Of a stretch of 64,000 nt of DNA, positions 33,884 to 45,611 are shown piece by piece. Source of the DNA: Agrostemma githago (Eukaryota; Streptophyta; Magnoliopsida; Caryophyllales; Caryophyllaceae); contig OY288257.1 in NCBI GenBank assembly GCA_958450325.1, positions 33,064,771-33,128,770 on the forward strand. Reading direction: 5' to 3'. Positions within the stretch are counted from its first letter, which is position 1. Each line of letters opens with the position of its first letter. The position numbers and the translations under genes were made by a program. Below the pieces are notes generated by a model. It was not told the origin of the DNA and searched no databases. It worked only from the letters and a program-made list of their open reading frames with translations.

Positions 33884-34690
33884 GTGGCCTTATCATGTCA
33901 AAACCGTGAGTCCCACAACGCTTTCTAGTCTCGATAATACTTTTTTATGACTTCGGTCAATACGTGTCAAATCAATCACGTGTTGCACTACTTTTCAAAA
34001 CCATATGCATGCATCATGTTGTTTATATTATTTTATAGCATTCTATATTCTTTGCAAACCGTTATTATCGTTATCACCGTTACTAACATGTTTGTTTCTA
34101 TTTTGTGTCGATTTATTTTCGTTATTTCTTTTATTGTACTAAAAGAATCTCGCATGCTAAATATAACTTTGACGTTAATTTTAGATGCATTAAATCGACG
34201 TAGCAACTTATTCTAGTTTTCGCATGTTTAGTCAAAACGTTGTTTGCATATCATTCCATCGTATTACTAACGCGCGTATTCGAGAGTCAAACGATATCTT
34301 AGTAGAAGCCGCTAATGTGCGGGCGGGGTTGAGTGTTCTTTGTGAACTTCCCAACACGTACCCTCACTCCTTACTCAGAACCATGGTTTCTGGATATCCG
34401 AATCCATTGGCATACGAGAGTCATTCAATACACGGTATCCGATAATGTCGGTATCGGTATCAAATGCAAAGGGACGAACCCGATAAACTTTGACATCGTA
34501 AATGGCTTGTATTTTGTACACGGCCCACTACGACATAGAGTGGGTTCGACGGGCCCGAACTCCCACAAAGTTCGGTGGCGACTCCAACTTCGATTTAAAT
34601 TTCAATTTGACCATCTCATATGGAGATTCATTCGCCTCCCCAAACCCGCGCGTGGCCGCGTCGGGGTGGACCTATGTCATGTCCACAATT

Positions 34691-34708
34691 TGGCGACTCT
34701 GCTGGGGG
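34691..34708 (+). promoter_or_regulatory. Primer binding site (tRNA-Arg)
   Basis: TGGCGACTCTGCTGGGGG lies 3 nt after the LTR end. It is complementary, with about three mismatches, to the 3' end of plant tRNA-Arg(ACG). Tat/Ogre retrotransposons are known to use tRNA-Arg. Confidence 0.8.
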
Positions 34709-36536
34709 TTAACTGATGTGTGACTTACCATCGGCATCCTCAGGGTGAGACTCGAATAGAAATCGTTTGACTAGTACAATACGTGTTTTAGTTTTACGGT
34801 TCATGCATAACCCTATATTTTCCCGGGCCGGTACTGGCGACCGACGTCCCACTATACCGTGATGTACTCCAACGTGGATATGTCAAAGGTGTTCATAGTC
34901 GATTCTTATGGGTTTCGCGGCATGTTCTAAGCTCAACCCGACTTAGGAAGTCCATCCCGATTCTCGGATAGGCTATGTGCACTGGTATAGACCCTATCTA
35001 GACTGACCGAGACTTAGTGTAAAGCATACATGGTGTCGTCATAATGCTTGCGTGTCTACCTGCTACTTGGTTTCCGTGTCGCTTTCAATAACCGTCATTT
35101 CAAAAAATGCATCTTTTCAAAAATATCCAATTTTCAAAAACTCGGAAAGCTGCCGAAATTTAGACTTAAGATTTGACTCAAAACAAGCATATTTTCTAGC
35201 CGGCATGCTGCCCATTTCAAAATTCGAATTTCCGATCCACCATTTGATTTTCGAATTTTCAAAATTCAATTTCGATTTTCAAATCTTCGAGACCATTTTC
35301 CTATTTTCAAAATTTCCGAGATGCCATTTTCAATTTTCAAATCTTCGAGATGCCGTTTTCGATTATCAAATCTTCCGGATCTCATCTTCAATTTTCAAAT
35401 TGTCAGAAATTCTTTTTTCGATATTCAAATTTTCAAAAATCCGGAATTCTACCGAAAATTAGGACTTATGATTTTACTCAAAATAGCCTATTTCTAGCCG
35501 GTATGCTCCCCATTTCAAATTTCAAAATATTTTCAAACCTTCAAAATCGCAGCCCGATGGCACTTCTCCGATTTTTGAAAAATCGGGCCATCCACCGGTT
35601 TTCTCGGATACTCTAAAAATATCCGTTTCAAAAAAAAAAAAAAACTTTCCTCGTTTTAGGACTTCCCGTATTTAGCAGCGTCGGGTCTTGTCATAAGTCA
35701 TCGAAGGTCTTTAGCGTCGAAACTCCGTCGATCTTACATCACGGGTTTCCTCCCTATCTCGGTCCGCCTTATTTGACTAAGGCAAGGCTAACCAACGTAG
35801 GGCATACCCCTACCAAGGAAAGCCCGCTTACACACTCGAGTCCTAACTAGAAAGTCCCACGCGATCTTTCCCTCTAGCAGGACGGTCCCCACGACCTTTC
35901 CTAAGGGAATTTCGCTCGTCTTTCAATCCGTTAATCGAGTCATTCCAATTCTAGACTCCTTTAACTTAAGGGTCTACCTTAATCACAGGGTCATCCTTAT
36001 TCAAATCAAGTTTAGGGTCTCTAGCGTCGAAACTCTGCCGATTTCGATATCGCAAGTTTCTTCCCTTACCTCGTCTGCCTTTCCTCGAGGCCGAGTCAAC
36101 CTTTTACAAGGCATAGCCCTACAACAAAAGGTTTGTGATCCTTACGTCTAAAGGTCACTCGTCCGACACTTGAGTTTTAACAACCTTCGATCCCACTTGG
36201 GGGCTACCCTTCAGCAGAGCGATCAATCGCGGTTGCTCTAAGGGTCATGTCTTACACGTGTCTCACGTACCCCACTTTTGAGTCACTTAGATGTACACCA
36301 TCTGAGTCCTATCTAAGTCCTTAGTCTCACTTGGGGGCTATTCTCCGACGGAGTGATTAATCACGGTCACTCCGAGAATCGTACCCTACACATTTGTCTT
36401 AGGAGAGTCTAACCCGAGTCAAACTGGAGTCGTCTCTCCTCCCGCGCTATTTCCTATGCCTTGGTGTCTTTGAGTTCCGAAGCAACTTTCCTGATTACGC
36501 GGTATTCTTACGGACAGGCCGCCGGTAACCAGACGA
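34709..36536 (+). other. Leader region of the Tat-like element, repeat-rich
   Basis: Non-coding leader. 35095-35460 is a TTTTCAAA/TCTTCGAGATGCC-type short repeat tract with units of about 30 bp. 35690-36060 holds a duplicated block (GGTCTNTAGCGTCGAAACTC...CCGATNTNNNATC), two copies about 310 bp apart. Open frames across these tracts are repeat artefacts. Confidence 0.6.
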
Positions 36537-37361
36537 CAGAAAATGCAAGAAGCTTTGGACAGTTTTACCGCCTCACTGGCTAAGATGGAGGCCCAACTGA
36601 CAGCCATCAGGACCGACCAAACCGCCATTGCCACCCGTTTGAGTGCCGTGGAGCAAAGGACTCCTAAGTTCGGGGCTGAAACTACTGGGCCTTTTGCTGA
36701 ACTGGTCAGCGTAATCCGCAAACTGGAAACAGGTCCACTTGTCAACTAACAACACTATCCACACGGAAAATGCCCGTGCCTATTTACCCCTGAATGATGA
36801 ACTGCCCGACGACTTCAACCTTACGGGCTTGCCAATGTTTGATGGGACCGAAGACCCGGTGCTTCACATCCGGGCCTTCAAGGAGTTCATGGCCGTTAAG
36901 GGCGTGAAATCGACCATGTTTAAGCACCTGTTTGCCTCTTCCCTCAAGAAGCATCCGAAAGCCTGGTACTACAGGCTAGACTTCAAGAAATACCCGACTT
37001 GGGATGACGTGGCAACGGAGTTCGCTCGGAATTACGCTGATAATACCAAGATCCAGGCCACGATGCGCACTTTGGAGGTTATGGCCTAGCTAGGAGCCCA
37101 AAGAAGGTTTTACCAAATACCTTCAACGCTGGAGTACCGAAAGTGTGAAACTGGTGGAAAAGCCCAATGAAAAAACTTTGGTGGATGCCTTTGTCAAGAA
37201 CCTCCTCCCTTCCTACCAGGTCCATCTCCGGTATGCTATCATACCCAACTTCGCCACTTTAACTGAAATGGGCACTAGGATTGAAGACGATCTTCGACAT
37301 AATGAAGACCTGGGTGAAGCTTTACTGAAGGCTATACTGGACATCGACTTGAGCCCTTAGA
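36537..37361 (+). pseudogene. Retrotransposon gag, frameshifted
   Basis: Gag forms the particle that packages retrotransposon RNA. Three frames together cover about 270 residues. The first (from 36543) has a coiled-coil-like start ALDSFTASLAKMEAQLTAIR. The second (36739-37089) holds the gag core PDDFNLTGLPMFDGTEDPVLHIRAF, KAWYYRLDFKKYPTWDDV and FARNYADN. The third (from about 37100) reads EGFTKYLQRWSTESVKL, VDAFVKNLLPSYQV and FATLTEMGTRIEDDLR. Changes of frame lie near 36740 and 37095, with a TAG at 37087-37089. No zinc knuckle or protease follows before the stop at 37358. The sequence then stays non-coding until the CACTA insertion. Confidence 0.82.
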
Positions 37362-37586
37362 AGCCGACGACTAATGACAACATCATCCACGAATCCGGAT
37401 TTGATTTAAGTCCGAGTCTGGGTCCGAGTCTAGGATGTGCTATTCCTTCCAAACTCAAAGTCGGAGTCAGAGTCAGTTGTATTCTGTCCTCTTTTCAGAA
37501 TTCAATAAAATCAGCTTTCAATATTCTTTCTCATACATGCTTTCCTTATGTGTTTCCGAGAACACGATAAACACCACTACAAGAAA

Positions 37587-37875
37587 GAACGTTCATTCCT
37601 ACGGACCCGATTTGTAGGAAACATGTCCATTTCCGTCGGAATAAGCACGTTCCTACGAAAAATTCGTAGGAATCATTCCGTCGGTATACTTCGTCGGAAA
37701 TAAAAAACTTCCTACGACATATTTCGTAGGAAATAACTTTCCTACAGAATGTTCCGTCGGAATGGCTGGTGAAGAGTATTTGTTGACAAAAATTTCGTTC
37801 CTACGGAACATCGTCGGAAGGGTTGAAGTTTCCTACGGAAATTTCGTAGGACAATATCTTTCCGTGGGAGGCTTT
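37587..37875. repeat. CACTA left subterminal repeats
   Basis: About fifteen variants of TTCCTACGRA / TTCGTAGGAA / TTCCGTCGGAA in both orientations. Confidence 0.9.
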
Positions 37876-38898
37876 AATTGAGGAAAAAAAATATTATTAA
37901 ATATTTCGAGCTATAAAATCAATAGACATGGTTTTTTTGTACACCCGATGTCTATTTATAAATATAGACATTGGTTATTTGTTTTCACTATGTTTGTTAT
38001 CATAGTATAAACATCAGTTTCTTATATTAATGCTATCTATATTTTTTTTCAAGAAAGTGCAATTTAATCAAAACCAAAATAAATCACAAATTATACGACA
38101 TTTAATTGGACGAAAACGTTCCATATTTTATTAATGTAGTCATCATCCCAAACAAAAAACTAGCTAAAAGATAAAAAGCTACATAAGTACGTCATGTGCC
38201 AATAACTTCTTACAACCAATCTTTATAGCTAATGCCTAGAATACTACATGCATGTTCCATACTTCTAATTTACAAATCGCGAACCTCATCGATGTCTTAT
38301 GAATACATGGGAAGTCCTTTGAAGTGCTGCAACAATTTCAATATAGTTTAGAAATAAATCGAGATCATAATTGAAAACAAGTACTTCAAAAATATAAATA
38401 CTTTGATTAACGTAGAGAAAATGTGCATGTGCTCGAAGTCTTATTACCTTATCAATACTTCAATAGTTCCCTTCAAATTTGAAGTGATTAAGTCGGTCAT
38501 GTCTTCATTATGTAATAGCCACATTCTGAGTTACCCAACTCATAAGCACACTATTGCCACATATATAACGACATCAGCAATTTCTCACAAACAAGAACCA
38601 ACAAGGCATATACACTAGGCATATCATCAACTTCAACATAATAGTCATATCCAAAGAACGGGAATTTAAATAGATGCAGGGAGTACTATGAGTACTAGGC
38701 ATGAGATAACTGCATCTCAACAGAAGGGAAACATACGACAGTTAAGATGGAAATATACACAATACAACAATGAAATATCGAGGTGTCGTGTTGTACACCT
38801 GTACCAGACAATATACACAATACGGCAGTTAAGTTGCGTGTAGAGTAGCATACGAGAGTAAAATAGAGAAATGATGAGATAGGTGCCGAGAAACTTAC

Positions 38899-38995
38899 CA
38901 TTTTTCCTGTCCGTCAACTTCAATATCACTAACACGATAGGTTCCCCCATGCATCACATAAGTGTATCTGTCAACCAGTCTCACGAGCTAGTGGT
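38899..38995 (-). pseudogene. Captured exon, possibly from RNA polymerase subunit RPB8
   Basis: A 97 nt block between a TTTTAG acceptor and a GTAAG donor. In one frame it reads LVDRYTYVMHGGTYRVSDIE then VDGQEK. That resembles the ADKYEYxMHGKLYKI segment of plant RPB8, the small subunit shared by nuclear RNA polymerases. In the frame joined to the upstream ALG2-like exons it reads RPLARETG then stop, so the RPB8-like frame would not be used. The assignment is tentative because the match is short. Confidence 0.45.
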
Positions 38996-39238
38996 CTAAA
39001 ATCATCAAAATACATATACCGTGATTATCTGCATGCATGTAATAAAAATAGTTTAAATTTCTATATATGTAGAAATTTTAAGTGACTACTGATACAGTAG
39101 TGAGTCGCATGAGTGAACACGGAGAAAATGTGACTGAAAAGAATTAAACGGAGTGAATTCAAAACCGTCAAAAGTAGACAAATTAATGGGTAAATCAACA
39201 ATTTCTGTGAACACATCAGGTCAATGATAAAGACATAC

Positions 39239-40133
39239 CTTTTTTGTGCTAAGAATTTAAGTTCTTCCAAGTACTCGACGTTTTCTCTTAGCCTTTGATC
39301 ATAGCCACCTGAAAAATACTAAAGAAGAAAAAAACAAAAACAGATGAGTCACTGAATAGGAGAATACAAATATACAATAGATCAACCGTCAGTCATAAAA
39401 TAAGAGCATTATTTTGATGAAAGACTGACATTGATAGATGAAAATTCCTTAAGAGTCAAGAGAGATTAAAATACCTAAGTGTGGGGTTTAATAAATAGAA
39501 AAAATATTATGAAGAACTTACCAGCAATAGTCAGCGTAACATCATTTCCATTATTGGCCTTGTTAATACCGAGCTTGGCAAAAGCTGAAATAGCTTTACC
39601 AATGTTCTTTCTCTCAAAGTGGTTGATTGATAGAAAATTCATCCTGTAAAACGGTTCAGAAACAATTAATTAGACATGTGTTTGATGCTCGGAAAAGACC
39701 TCTATAGTTCAAGGACACCTAGAACTATAATATACCAAGGATATGCAAGCATGTTCGTTACTTAGATGCATGAGATTCACCAAACTGGTTGATGTTAACT
39801 GCTGGATAGAAGAACTGATGCTAACTATAACCGCCAACCTTTTTCACGTCTCCCTTTTTTCAACATTTATTTCTTGTTTACTTTAACGATTCGAGGCTGG
39901 AAATTAAATGAAAACAATAATAAAAAAAATATACTACAACTTAATATCTTATGAGTCAAAGTCAATAAAAAAAAAGCAACAATTTCAAGAAATGATCAAT
40001 TACTAATGATGTTTAATATTACTCGTGATAGTGTATTTAGTGTTTCTTGCGAGAAAACAAACCTTGACGCAAATATAGAAGGTAGCCTTCCCATTTCACT
40101 CATTCCAAGCTGCTGAAAAGCATCACTGCTCAT
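39239..40133 (-). pseudogene. Captured ALG2-like mannosyltransferase exons with an unassigned 5' exon
   Basis: Three minus-strand exons splice in phase: 40133-40063 (MSSDAFQQLGMSEMGRLPSI), 39643-39522 (NFLSINHFERKN...AISAFAKLG...VTLTIA) and 39308-39239 (GGYDQRLRENVEYLEELKFL). The last two match the plant ALG2 glycosyltransferase segment FLSINRFERKK...TLTxAGGYDxRLxENVEYLEEL. ALG2 adds the second and third mannoses to the dolichol-linked N-glycan on the cytosolic face of the ER. Only about 60 residues of roughly 400 are present, so there is no enzyme. The first exon is not ALG2 as I know it and its source is unknown. With 38899-38995 they make an open chimeric frame of about 95 codons. The ALG2 assignment is firm. 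Expression is unknown. Confidence 0.8.
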
Positions 40134-41068
40134 CTAACAAAATTAACTTAATTGATAGGCACAAATTGACTTTGATACCTACAACTCTCACTTGTTCAGC
40201 TTTTACTTTTATTCCTACTCCTATTATTAAAATTTCATTTCAAACCATATTTTAAGAAACTAAGGGAGAACTAATTACTGGTTTATTTCAAGATAACTCT
40301 TGTTTAGCTCATTTCGAGGTATCAGCTAGCAATATGGCATCACCACATAGCACAAGACCATAAATCAGCAACAACAACATTAGTTAGCAACAAAAGCATC
40401 ATAATAAACCTACAATAAGAGTAGTACAACAACATCAGGCTAGCTGTGAGAGCCTGTTCGAAGGCAGGAGTAAAATTGACAGACCCTCAAAGCTCTAGCT
40501 TACAAAGCGTCGCACCATCCATGTCCCTGACATTTCGAGTAGTACAATAGTAGGCTTCGAAATCAGGAGTAAAGCCTACCCTAAACTAACTACTATTTTG
40601 CAGCAGACCTATCAACAAGGCCAAATAAAACAGATCAAATGACTACTATTGCGTAGTCAATTGACACAATTTGCCAGAAAATAACATGAGTAAGAACACG
40701 GACCTAGTTGACTCGGAGAACAAACCACCGAGAAAGGAGCGTCAAGTGATGAATTGAGGAACTCGGTGTCGAGGAAGAGATGGATTTAGGGGAATATGGA
40801 GATTAGGAAACCCTAATTTACATTGTTTCCTAATAAAATTAAAAAAGTCGAGGATCTTCTTGAGCAATGAATTGGAAACATGTTGATCAGAAAGAAGGAG
40901 AATGAATTTGGGAAAATACCTCAAGGAGATAAAAATATGGCGATTGATTTGCAGTAGATTAGAGCGAAAGGCTAGGGTTGAGGAATGACGAGCTAACTGA
41001 TATGGGTAAAGTGTTGGTATGGGTTAACCGATAGATATGGGCTTCTTATTTTCATTGTTAGGGTAATA

Positions 41069-41159
41069 CTCCCTCCGTACACTATTTTTCGCTCCACTAG
41101 CCCAATATATGTGAGGAATATTTTAATGAAGTGGGGCAAAAAATAGTGTCCGGAGGGAG
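41069..41159. mobile_element. Stowaway-type MITE (91 bp) inside the CACTA element
   Basis: It begins CTCCCTCCGTACACTATTTTT and ends AAAAAATAGTGTCCGGAGGGAG. Inverted repeats are about 22 bp with one or two mismatches. The target is TA on both sides (41067-41068 and 41160-41161). It is a Tc1/mariner-type non-autonomous element, younger than the CACTA. Confidence 0.92.
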
Positions 41160-41594
41160 TACTATATAATCAATAGTCACTAGTCAATAGTCAATGGCTC
41201 ATGTATTCTTTTTTCAATATACATCAATTTTTTATATGCCCTACTTCTATTCATATTTTATAGACATCAGTTTTACTTTGACGTTGGTTTTTTGAACCGG
41301 TTTCCGAACCGATTTGTGATCCGATTTTCACTAATAATGCAAAAGAACTCAAAAAAGTGTGAGAAATATACATATTGAATTTTTATCCCGTTTAAAAGTA
41401 TAAAATAGCTTCAAAACCGTGTACCCAGTTTTTAAAATTCTGAAACGAACCGACCCAGTTTTTCAATACAAAAACTGGTTCGAGTACCCGAACCGGTTTT
41501 CAACTCCAAAATCTGTAAAAACTGTTTTATAATATTTGTTTGATTAAAGGAAATGTAAAAAAATTTATATTAAAGTGTAGACACCAAATTAATA

Positions 41595-41607
41595 TAGTAG
41601 AGTAAAT

Positions 41608-41651
<44 letters not shown>
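41595..41651. repeat. (AAT)n microsatellite
   Basis: AATAATAAT... of about 45-55 bp just inside the right CACTA subterminal region. Confidence 0.9.
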
Positions 41652-41654
<3 letters not shown>

Positions 41655-41674
41655 CACTAATTTTTTGAGCTACA

Positions 41675-41855
41675 AATTTTCCTACGGAACATTTCGTAGC
41701 CAAAAATGTTTCCTACCAAAAGACCGTAGGAATTTCGTAGGGATGCAAAAAGGAGCGACGGGTTGGGATTCCGTAGGAAATATCTGTAGGAACTATTTAC
41801 TTTCCTACGCCTTTCAAGATCCGTAGGAATTATTCCGTTGGAATTTGCTCTAATT
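41675..41855. repeat. CACTA right subterminal repeats
   Basis: TTCCTACGGA, TCCGTAGGAA and related words in both orientations mirror the left end. Confidence 0.9.
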
Positions 41856-41867
41856 CTTGTAGTGCAC

Positions 41868-44031
41868 CATCATACGCTGTGAGCACATGCACGTGACTAT
41901 TATAGGCACATCTATAATGACTGCAGGAAATCGAGACCCGTGTTTTCCTTTACCTGTTCCATGTCTGACATAAAAAGCCACATAACTACCCTTAGGGAGC
42001 GGTATCAAATCCTATGACGAATCTAGGTAGTCTCCTAGTTTGGGTTTAAGACGGGAGGCAAGCCCATTTCCCACAATAAACACCCATCCAATAAGATCAA
42101 CCAATCCCTACCTTAGGTGTTAGTCTGACCAACAGAACAAAGAGAAAAAAGCTGGACAAAAAAATCCAAAGTCCAAGAGAAAAAAAAAAGTAAAAGGCCA
42201 AAACAAAAAAAGCATCCATCATAAAAAAAGAGGCATCCATGACCAAGGTTAAACGGTCAACTAGACCGGGGCTAAGAGGTTAACCAACAGAAATATTCAA
42301 AAAACCCACGACCAGGGCTAAGTGGTCAACCCAAGAAAAAACCCCATGACCACGTTTAGCGGTCAACTCAAGTGAAAGTCCCTTGACCGGGGTACGGTCA
42401 CATCAAGAATCATCAAAAACCATACCATCAGACAGGGGAGAATCAACCAAGTTGGTCAACTAGCACTACATCTAGCCTTCTCATATTACAACCCCCAAGA
42501 CCTTCTCGAGACCTAGGCTAAGAGACAGCCCGGAATTTTTGAGGATTCAAGCTCCATTGGATACCCCTAACCATTAGGACTAGACATGGAAACCAGATCC
42601 CGCATTATCAAACCTGCCCGATCAAAGTCCGAGTCATTATTACTCGACTTCCCCTTTTCCTACCACAATGCAATACCTTACCCTCGAAGCCTTAGCTTCA
42701 CAAAATCAAGCTCCAGATGTCAAAACATCAAAGCCACTTACGACCTAGCACCACATTTCCAAAATTATCCAAACCAGTTACCAACCCCAAACACGGGAAC
42801 TCAACTTGCAGTCGGCATAGAACATGCCCAAATAGTTCACACCACCTCTGGGGGCTACCCCGGAGAATGCTCACAGTCACAGGATCAACATCCTAACTAT
42901 TCTAGCTCTTTGATCAAGACATCATTGGGAATGCACCTAGCCTACACCATCGCTATGGCTAGTTACACACAAAGCCCTAATAGACTAGGCATCATAATAT
43001 ATCTTTCAACACTGAACTACGGCTTGGTTTGATTTCACTACACGTGAATACGTAGGCAGCCTTTCAGCAGAGGCACAACCACCCACATTGACACATTCAA
43101 AAGCACTATCATTCCGGTCACGACACTGTCATATTCTCAGCAGCTAGCCTGGTCGTCCTTGGGGCTTCTCCTAGGCAGAAGTTCCCCATCCACTCACAAA
43201 AATCCAAAATACTTTCAAAATCTAGCCTCCTTTCTATAGTGTGTCCTAGTACTCGGCTCAGTCGTAGACGAGAACCTGTCAGGACTCGAAGCAATACCCA
43301 CTTTGGGAATGTACCCTAAAGTCAAAGATCCAAAAGAACACCAGTCTACAGCATTTCTACTACTGAGACCTGTCATTACAGAGTACATATCTTTCCCATT
43401 CCGAGGATTCGACCATGTTGCCACTCGCCTAGGCTACGGAATAGCGCAACTTAAGAGTCTTGTTAGGTGGCCCACCCCCCTACCGAGTCACGGTCCAACT
43501 CCTCAAGAGTCCAGTCGTGTCTGTCAACTCGTTCGGTTGCGTCTAGAGTCGAGTCTGTCGGTAGGCCTCTCTCTTCAAATTCTACTTTGAAGTTTGCAAA
43601 ACTTAGCCATTTGAGAAAATCCTTTTCGACAAGGTCAAATTTCAGCCTATTTAAACTGCAAATTTCTTTTCTACCCCTTTCAATTTTGAAAACCTATCTC
43701 CTAGCACGTGAGTTGCTTTCAAGACTTCGATTTCAAAATGAAGCAAAAAATCATCTTCCCCAAAGGAACATCAAGTTTTTAAGCTAGTCAGTCTATAGAT
43801 GCTAACTGCATTTCCTGTATGCTATCTTGCTATCTGCTATATTTGTTATTTCTACATGTATATCTAACATTTCAGGTACCAGCTTGGCTTCCCAAAGGAA
43901 CATCAAGTTTTTTATTCCCCAGCGCCTCCGCAACTCACATATCTCCCCAATGGAAAGCCCAAGGCGGCATTTTCCCGAAATAGCACGGGATTGGCCCATA
44001 TATAGGCGCACCCAGGACTTATACAACAAGT
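41868..44031 (+). other. Tat-like element internal region right of the CACTA
   Basis: No pol motif is visible in any frame. 42240-42410 has four degenerate copies of a TGACCANGGCTAAGNGGTCAAC phrase. One open frame of 148 codons (42586-43032) has no recognisable domain. Two others at 43303-43787 overlap in different phases and look like chance. This may be the non-coding 3' domain of a non-autonomous element. Confidence 0.5.
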
Positions 44032-44039
44032 CTGATTTC

Positions 44040-44360
44040 CCGCATAATTCTGAGTGGGGATGTGTCTGCAAATAGACACACCCAGGGCTTCTTAGGTAGG
44101 CTCCCGCGTAATTCTGAGTTGGGATGTGTCTGCAAACGGACACACCCAGAGCTTTCTAGGCAAGCTCCCGCATAGTTCTGAGATGGGATGTGTCTGCAAA
44201 CGGACACACCCAGGGCTTTCTAGGCAAGCTCCCGCATAGTTCTGAGATGGGATGTGTCTGCAAACGGACACACCCAGGGCTTCTTAGGCAAGCTCCCGCG
44301 CAGCTCCAAGTTGGGATGTATCCACATATAGATACACTCAGGGCTTAAAAAAAAAAGTCC
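44040..44360 (+). repeat. 64 bp minisatellite with internal inverted repeat, 5 units
   Basis: Units begin near 44040, 44104, 44169, 44233 and 44297 (CCGCRYARYTCTGAGNTGGGATG). Each contains TGTGTCTGCAAACGGACACA, in which TGTGTC and GACACA can pair. The last unit is the most diverged but keeps pairing ends (GTATCCACATATAGATAC). It lies about 180 bp before the polypurine tract. Confidence 0.88.
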
Positions 44361-44531
44361 CACGGAGCTATTCCCGACAACATAACTCAGGTATGATTTC
44401 TATCTTATGGCTGGCGGACCCTTTCACGCAAGTCTAATGGACTATAAACGACCCGACCGGAAGTCTGCCAGGTCTTAATCCTCGATTGGCCTGGTAGCTA
44501 CTCTGACTTTCGCCTTGTCCAAGCCTCAGTC

Positions 44532-44543
44532 AGAGTGGGGGCT
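44532..44543 (+). promoter_or_regulatory. Polypurine tract of the Tat-like element
   Basis: AGAGTGGGGGCT directly precedes the 3' LTR start (TGTAGACACCC, 44545). It primes plus-strand DNA synthesis in LTR retrotransposons. Confidence 0.75.
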
Positions 44544-44544
44544 C

Positions 44545-45478
44545 TGTAGACACCCACATTTGGCTGCTAGGTGTCTATAGCAGTTTCCAAAAAACACCCG
44601 ATGATGATCGGACGCAAACGTGTTTCCACGCGCTCGGATATAGGCTCAAAACCATTAGTTTCTGGCTTTGGCTTTTTATGGAGTATAAATCTCACAAAAC
44701 AGACCCAAATTCAAGCCCAGCGTGTCGTTTCCAATCAAATAAGACTAATTTGGGTTAAAACCGACACCGAAAATAAAACCGACTTTTAGCGACCGGGTCA
44801 AACCCCGGTCAAAGCCGTTTCCGAGAACACAAAGCAGCCATGTCCAACCCAAACACAAAATTTGCAAAAAATTTAGCCCGCCTCATCCACTCGATCGAGT
44901 GTCATCACACTCGATCGAGTGGGCCTTCAACAGGCCCGTTTTTACCTTTTTATTGGGCCACTTGATCGAGTCCATCAGGGCACTCGATCGAGTAACCCTA
45001 GACGAGGGTGGGGAGAATTCCTATATATACACCTCCTTTGCAACACCCATCACAACTTTGACCTTCATAACACACTTTCAAAAACCCTAATCATACATCT
45101 TCAACCCTAAACCCTAGCACATAGGAATCAAACCCTAAACCACCATAACTTAACCTACGAAAACCTCGATACTCCCGTGAAAGCCACAATTAAGCGAGTC
45201 CCGTTCGAGATACGAAACATGTAGGTTGAGGGTGCAATAATCCCGACTTTTCTTCTCTTTTTTCCTCCTCGCGTCGTCCGTCTTTTCCGTTCGTCGTCGT
45301 CATTTTTTTATATTTTATTTTATCGTCGCGTTTATTATATCGTTAATATTACTAGTATAAGACATTAAAATACTCGCTAATTCGTGTCGAATATGAAGGA
45401 TGACGGAATAAGGAAATCCGAATACAAAGGTGTTTCACCTACGCGGCCGGTCGCTTATCCCGACACCCCGAATATTTG
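44545..45478 (+). repeat. 3' LTR of the Tat-like element, left part
   Basis: Nearly identical to 32117-33048, including the palindrome cluster and the TATA box (about 45022-45030). It stops at GAATATTTGA where Athila-like sequence begins. About 720 bp of LTR, equivalent to 33049-33768, are absent from the window at this locus. Confidence 0.92.
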
Positions 45479-45611
45479 AAAAAAACACACAAATATAAAC
45501 AAAACAAGCTATCAACTTATATATACAAAAAAAGAATAAGAAAAGACTAACTCCGAAACTAAACAAAGACAAATATCTAACTTAGCACCGTCCCCGGGAA
45601 CAGCGCCAATT

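Larger units (their letters stand above)
32117..34687 (+). repeat. 5' LTR of the Tat-like element
   Basis: TGTAGACACCCACATTTGG at the start and TGTCCACA at the end give 2,571 bp. TATA box CTATATATA at 32594-32602 is followed by AACCCTA-rich leader sequence. There are two palindrome clusters, 32461-32576 just upstream of the TATA box and 33686-33883 further down. The first ~930 bp are nearly identical to 44545-45478, so the insertion is recent. Confidence 0.92.
37575..41864. mobile_element. CACTA (En/Spm-type) transposon carrying captured exons (Pack-CACTA)
   Basis: It starts CACTACAAGAA and ends TTCTTGTAGTG. The 3 bp target duplication is CAC (37572-37574 and 41865-41867). Subterminal regions (37587-37875 and 41675-41855) are packed with TTCCTACGGA/TCCGTAGGAA words on both strands, as CACTA transposase-binding regions usually are. 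No transposase is present, so it is non-autonomous. The interior (minus strand) holds intron-exon gene fragments. It inserted into the internal region of the Tat-like element, just past gag. Confidence 0.95.

Noticed and set aside
35052..35616. Overlapping Phe/Ser-rich open frames
   Set aside because: They run through a short tandem repeat in the retrotransposon leader, and several phases stay open for the same reason.
38403..38618. Plus-strand frame inside the CACTA element
   Set aside because: It lies opposite the captured-gene strand, in intron-like or spacer DNA, with no domain.
42586..43032. 148-codon open frame in the Tat-like element
   Set aside because: No recognised domain and no relative in this window. 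Left as non-coding until conservation is shown.
44040..44360. CRISPR-like array
   Set aside because: Units are contiguous 64 bp tandem repeats without unique spacers, in a plant retrotransposon.
34688..44531. Intact pol (reverse transcriptase/integrase) for the Tat-like element
   Set aside because: No YxDD-type, RNase H or integrase motif was seen in any frame on either side of the CACTA insertion.
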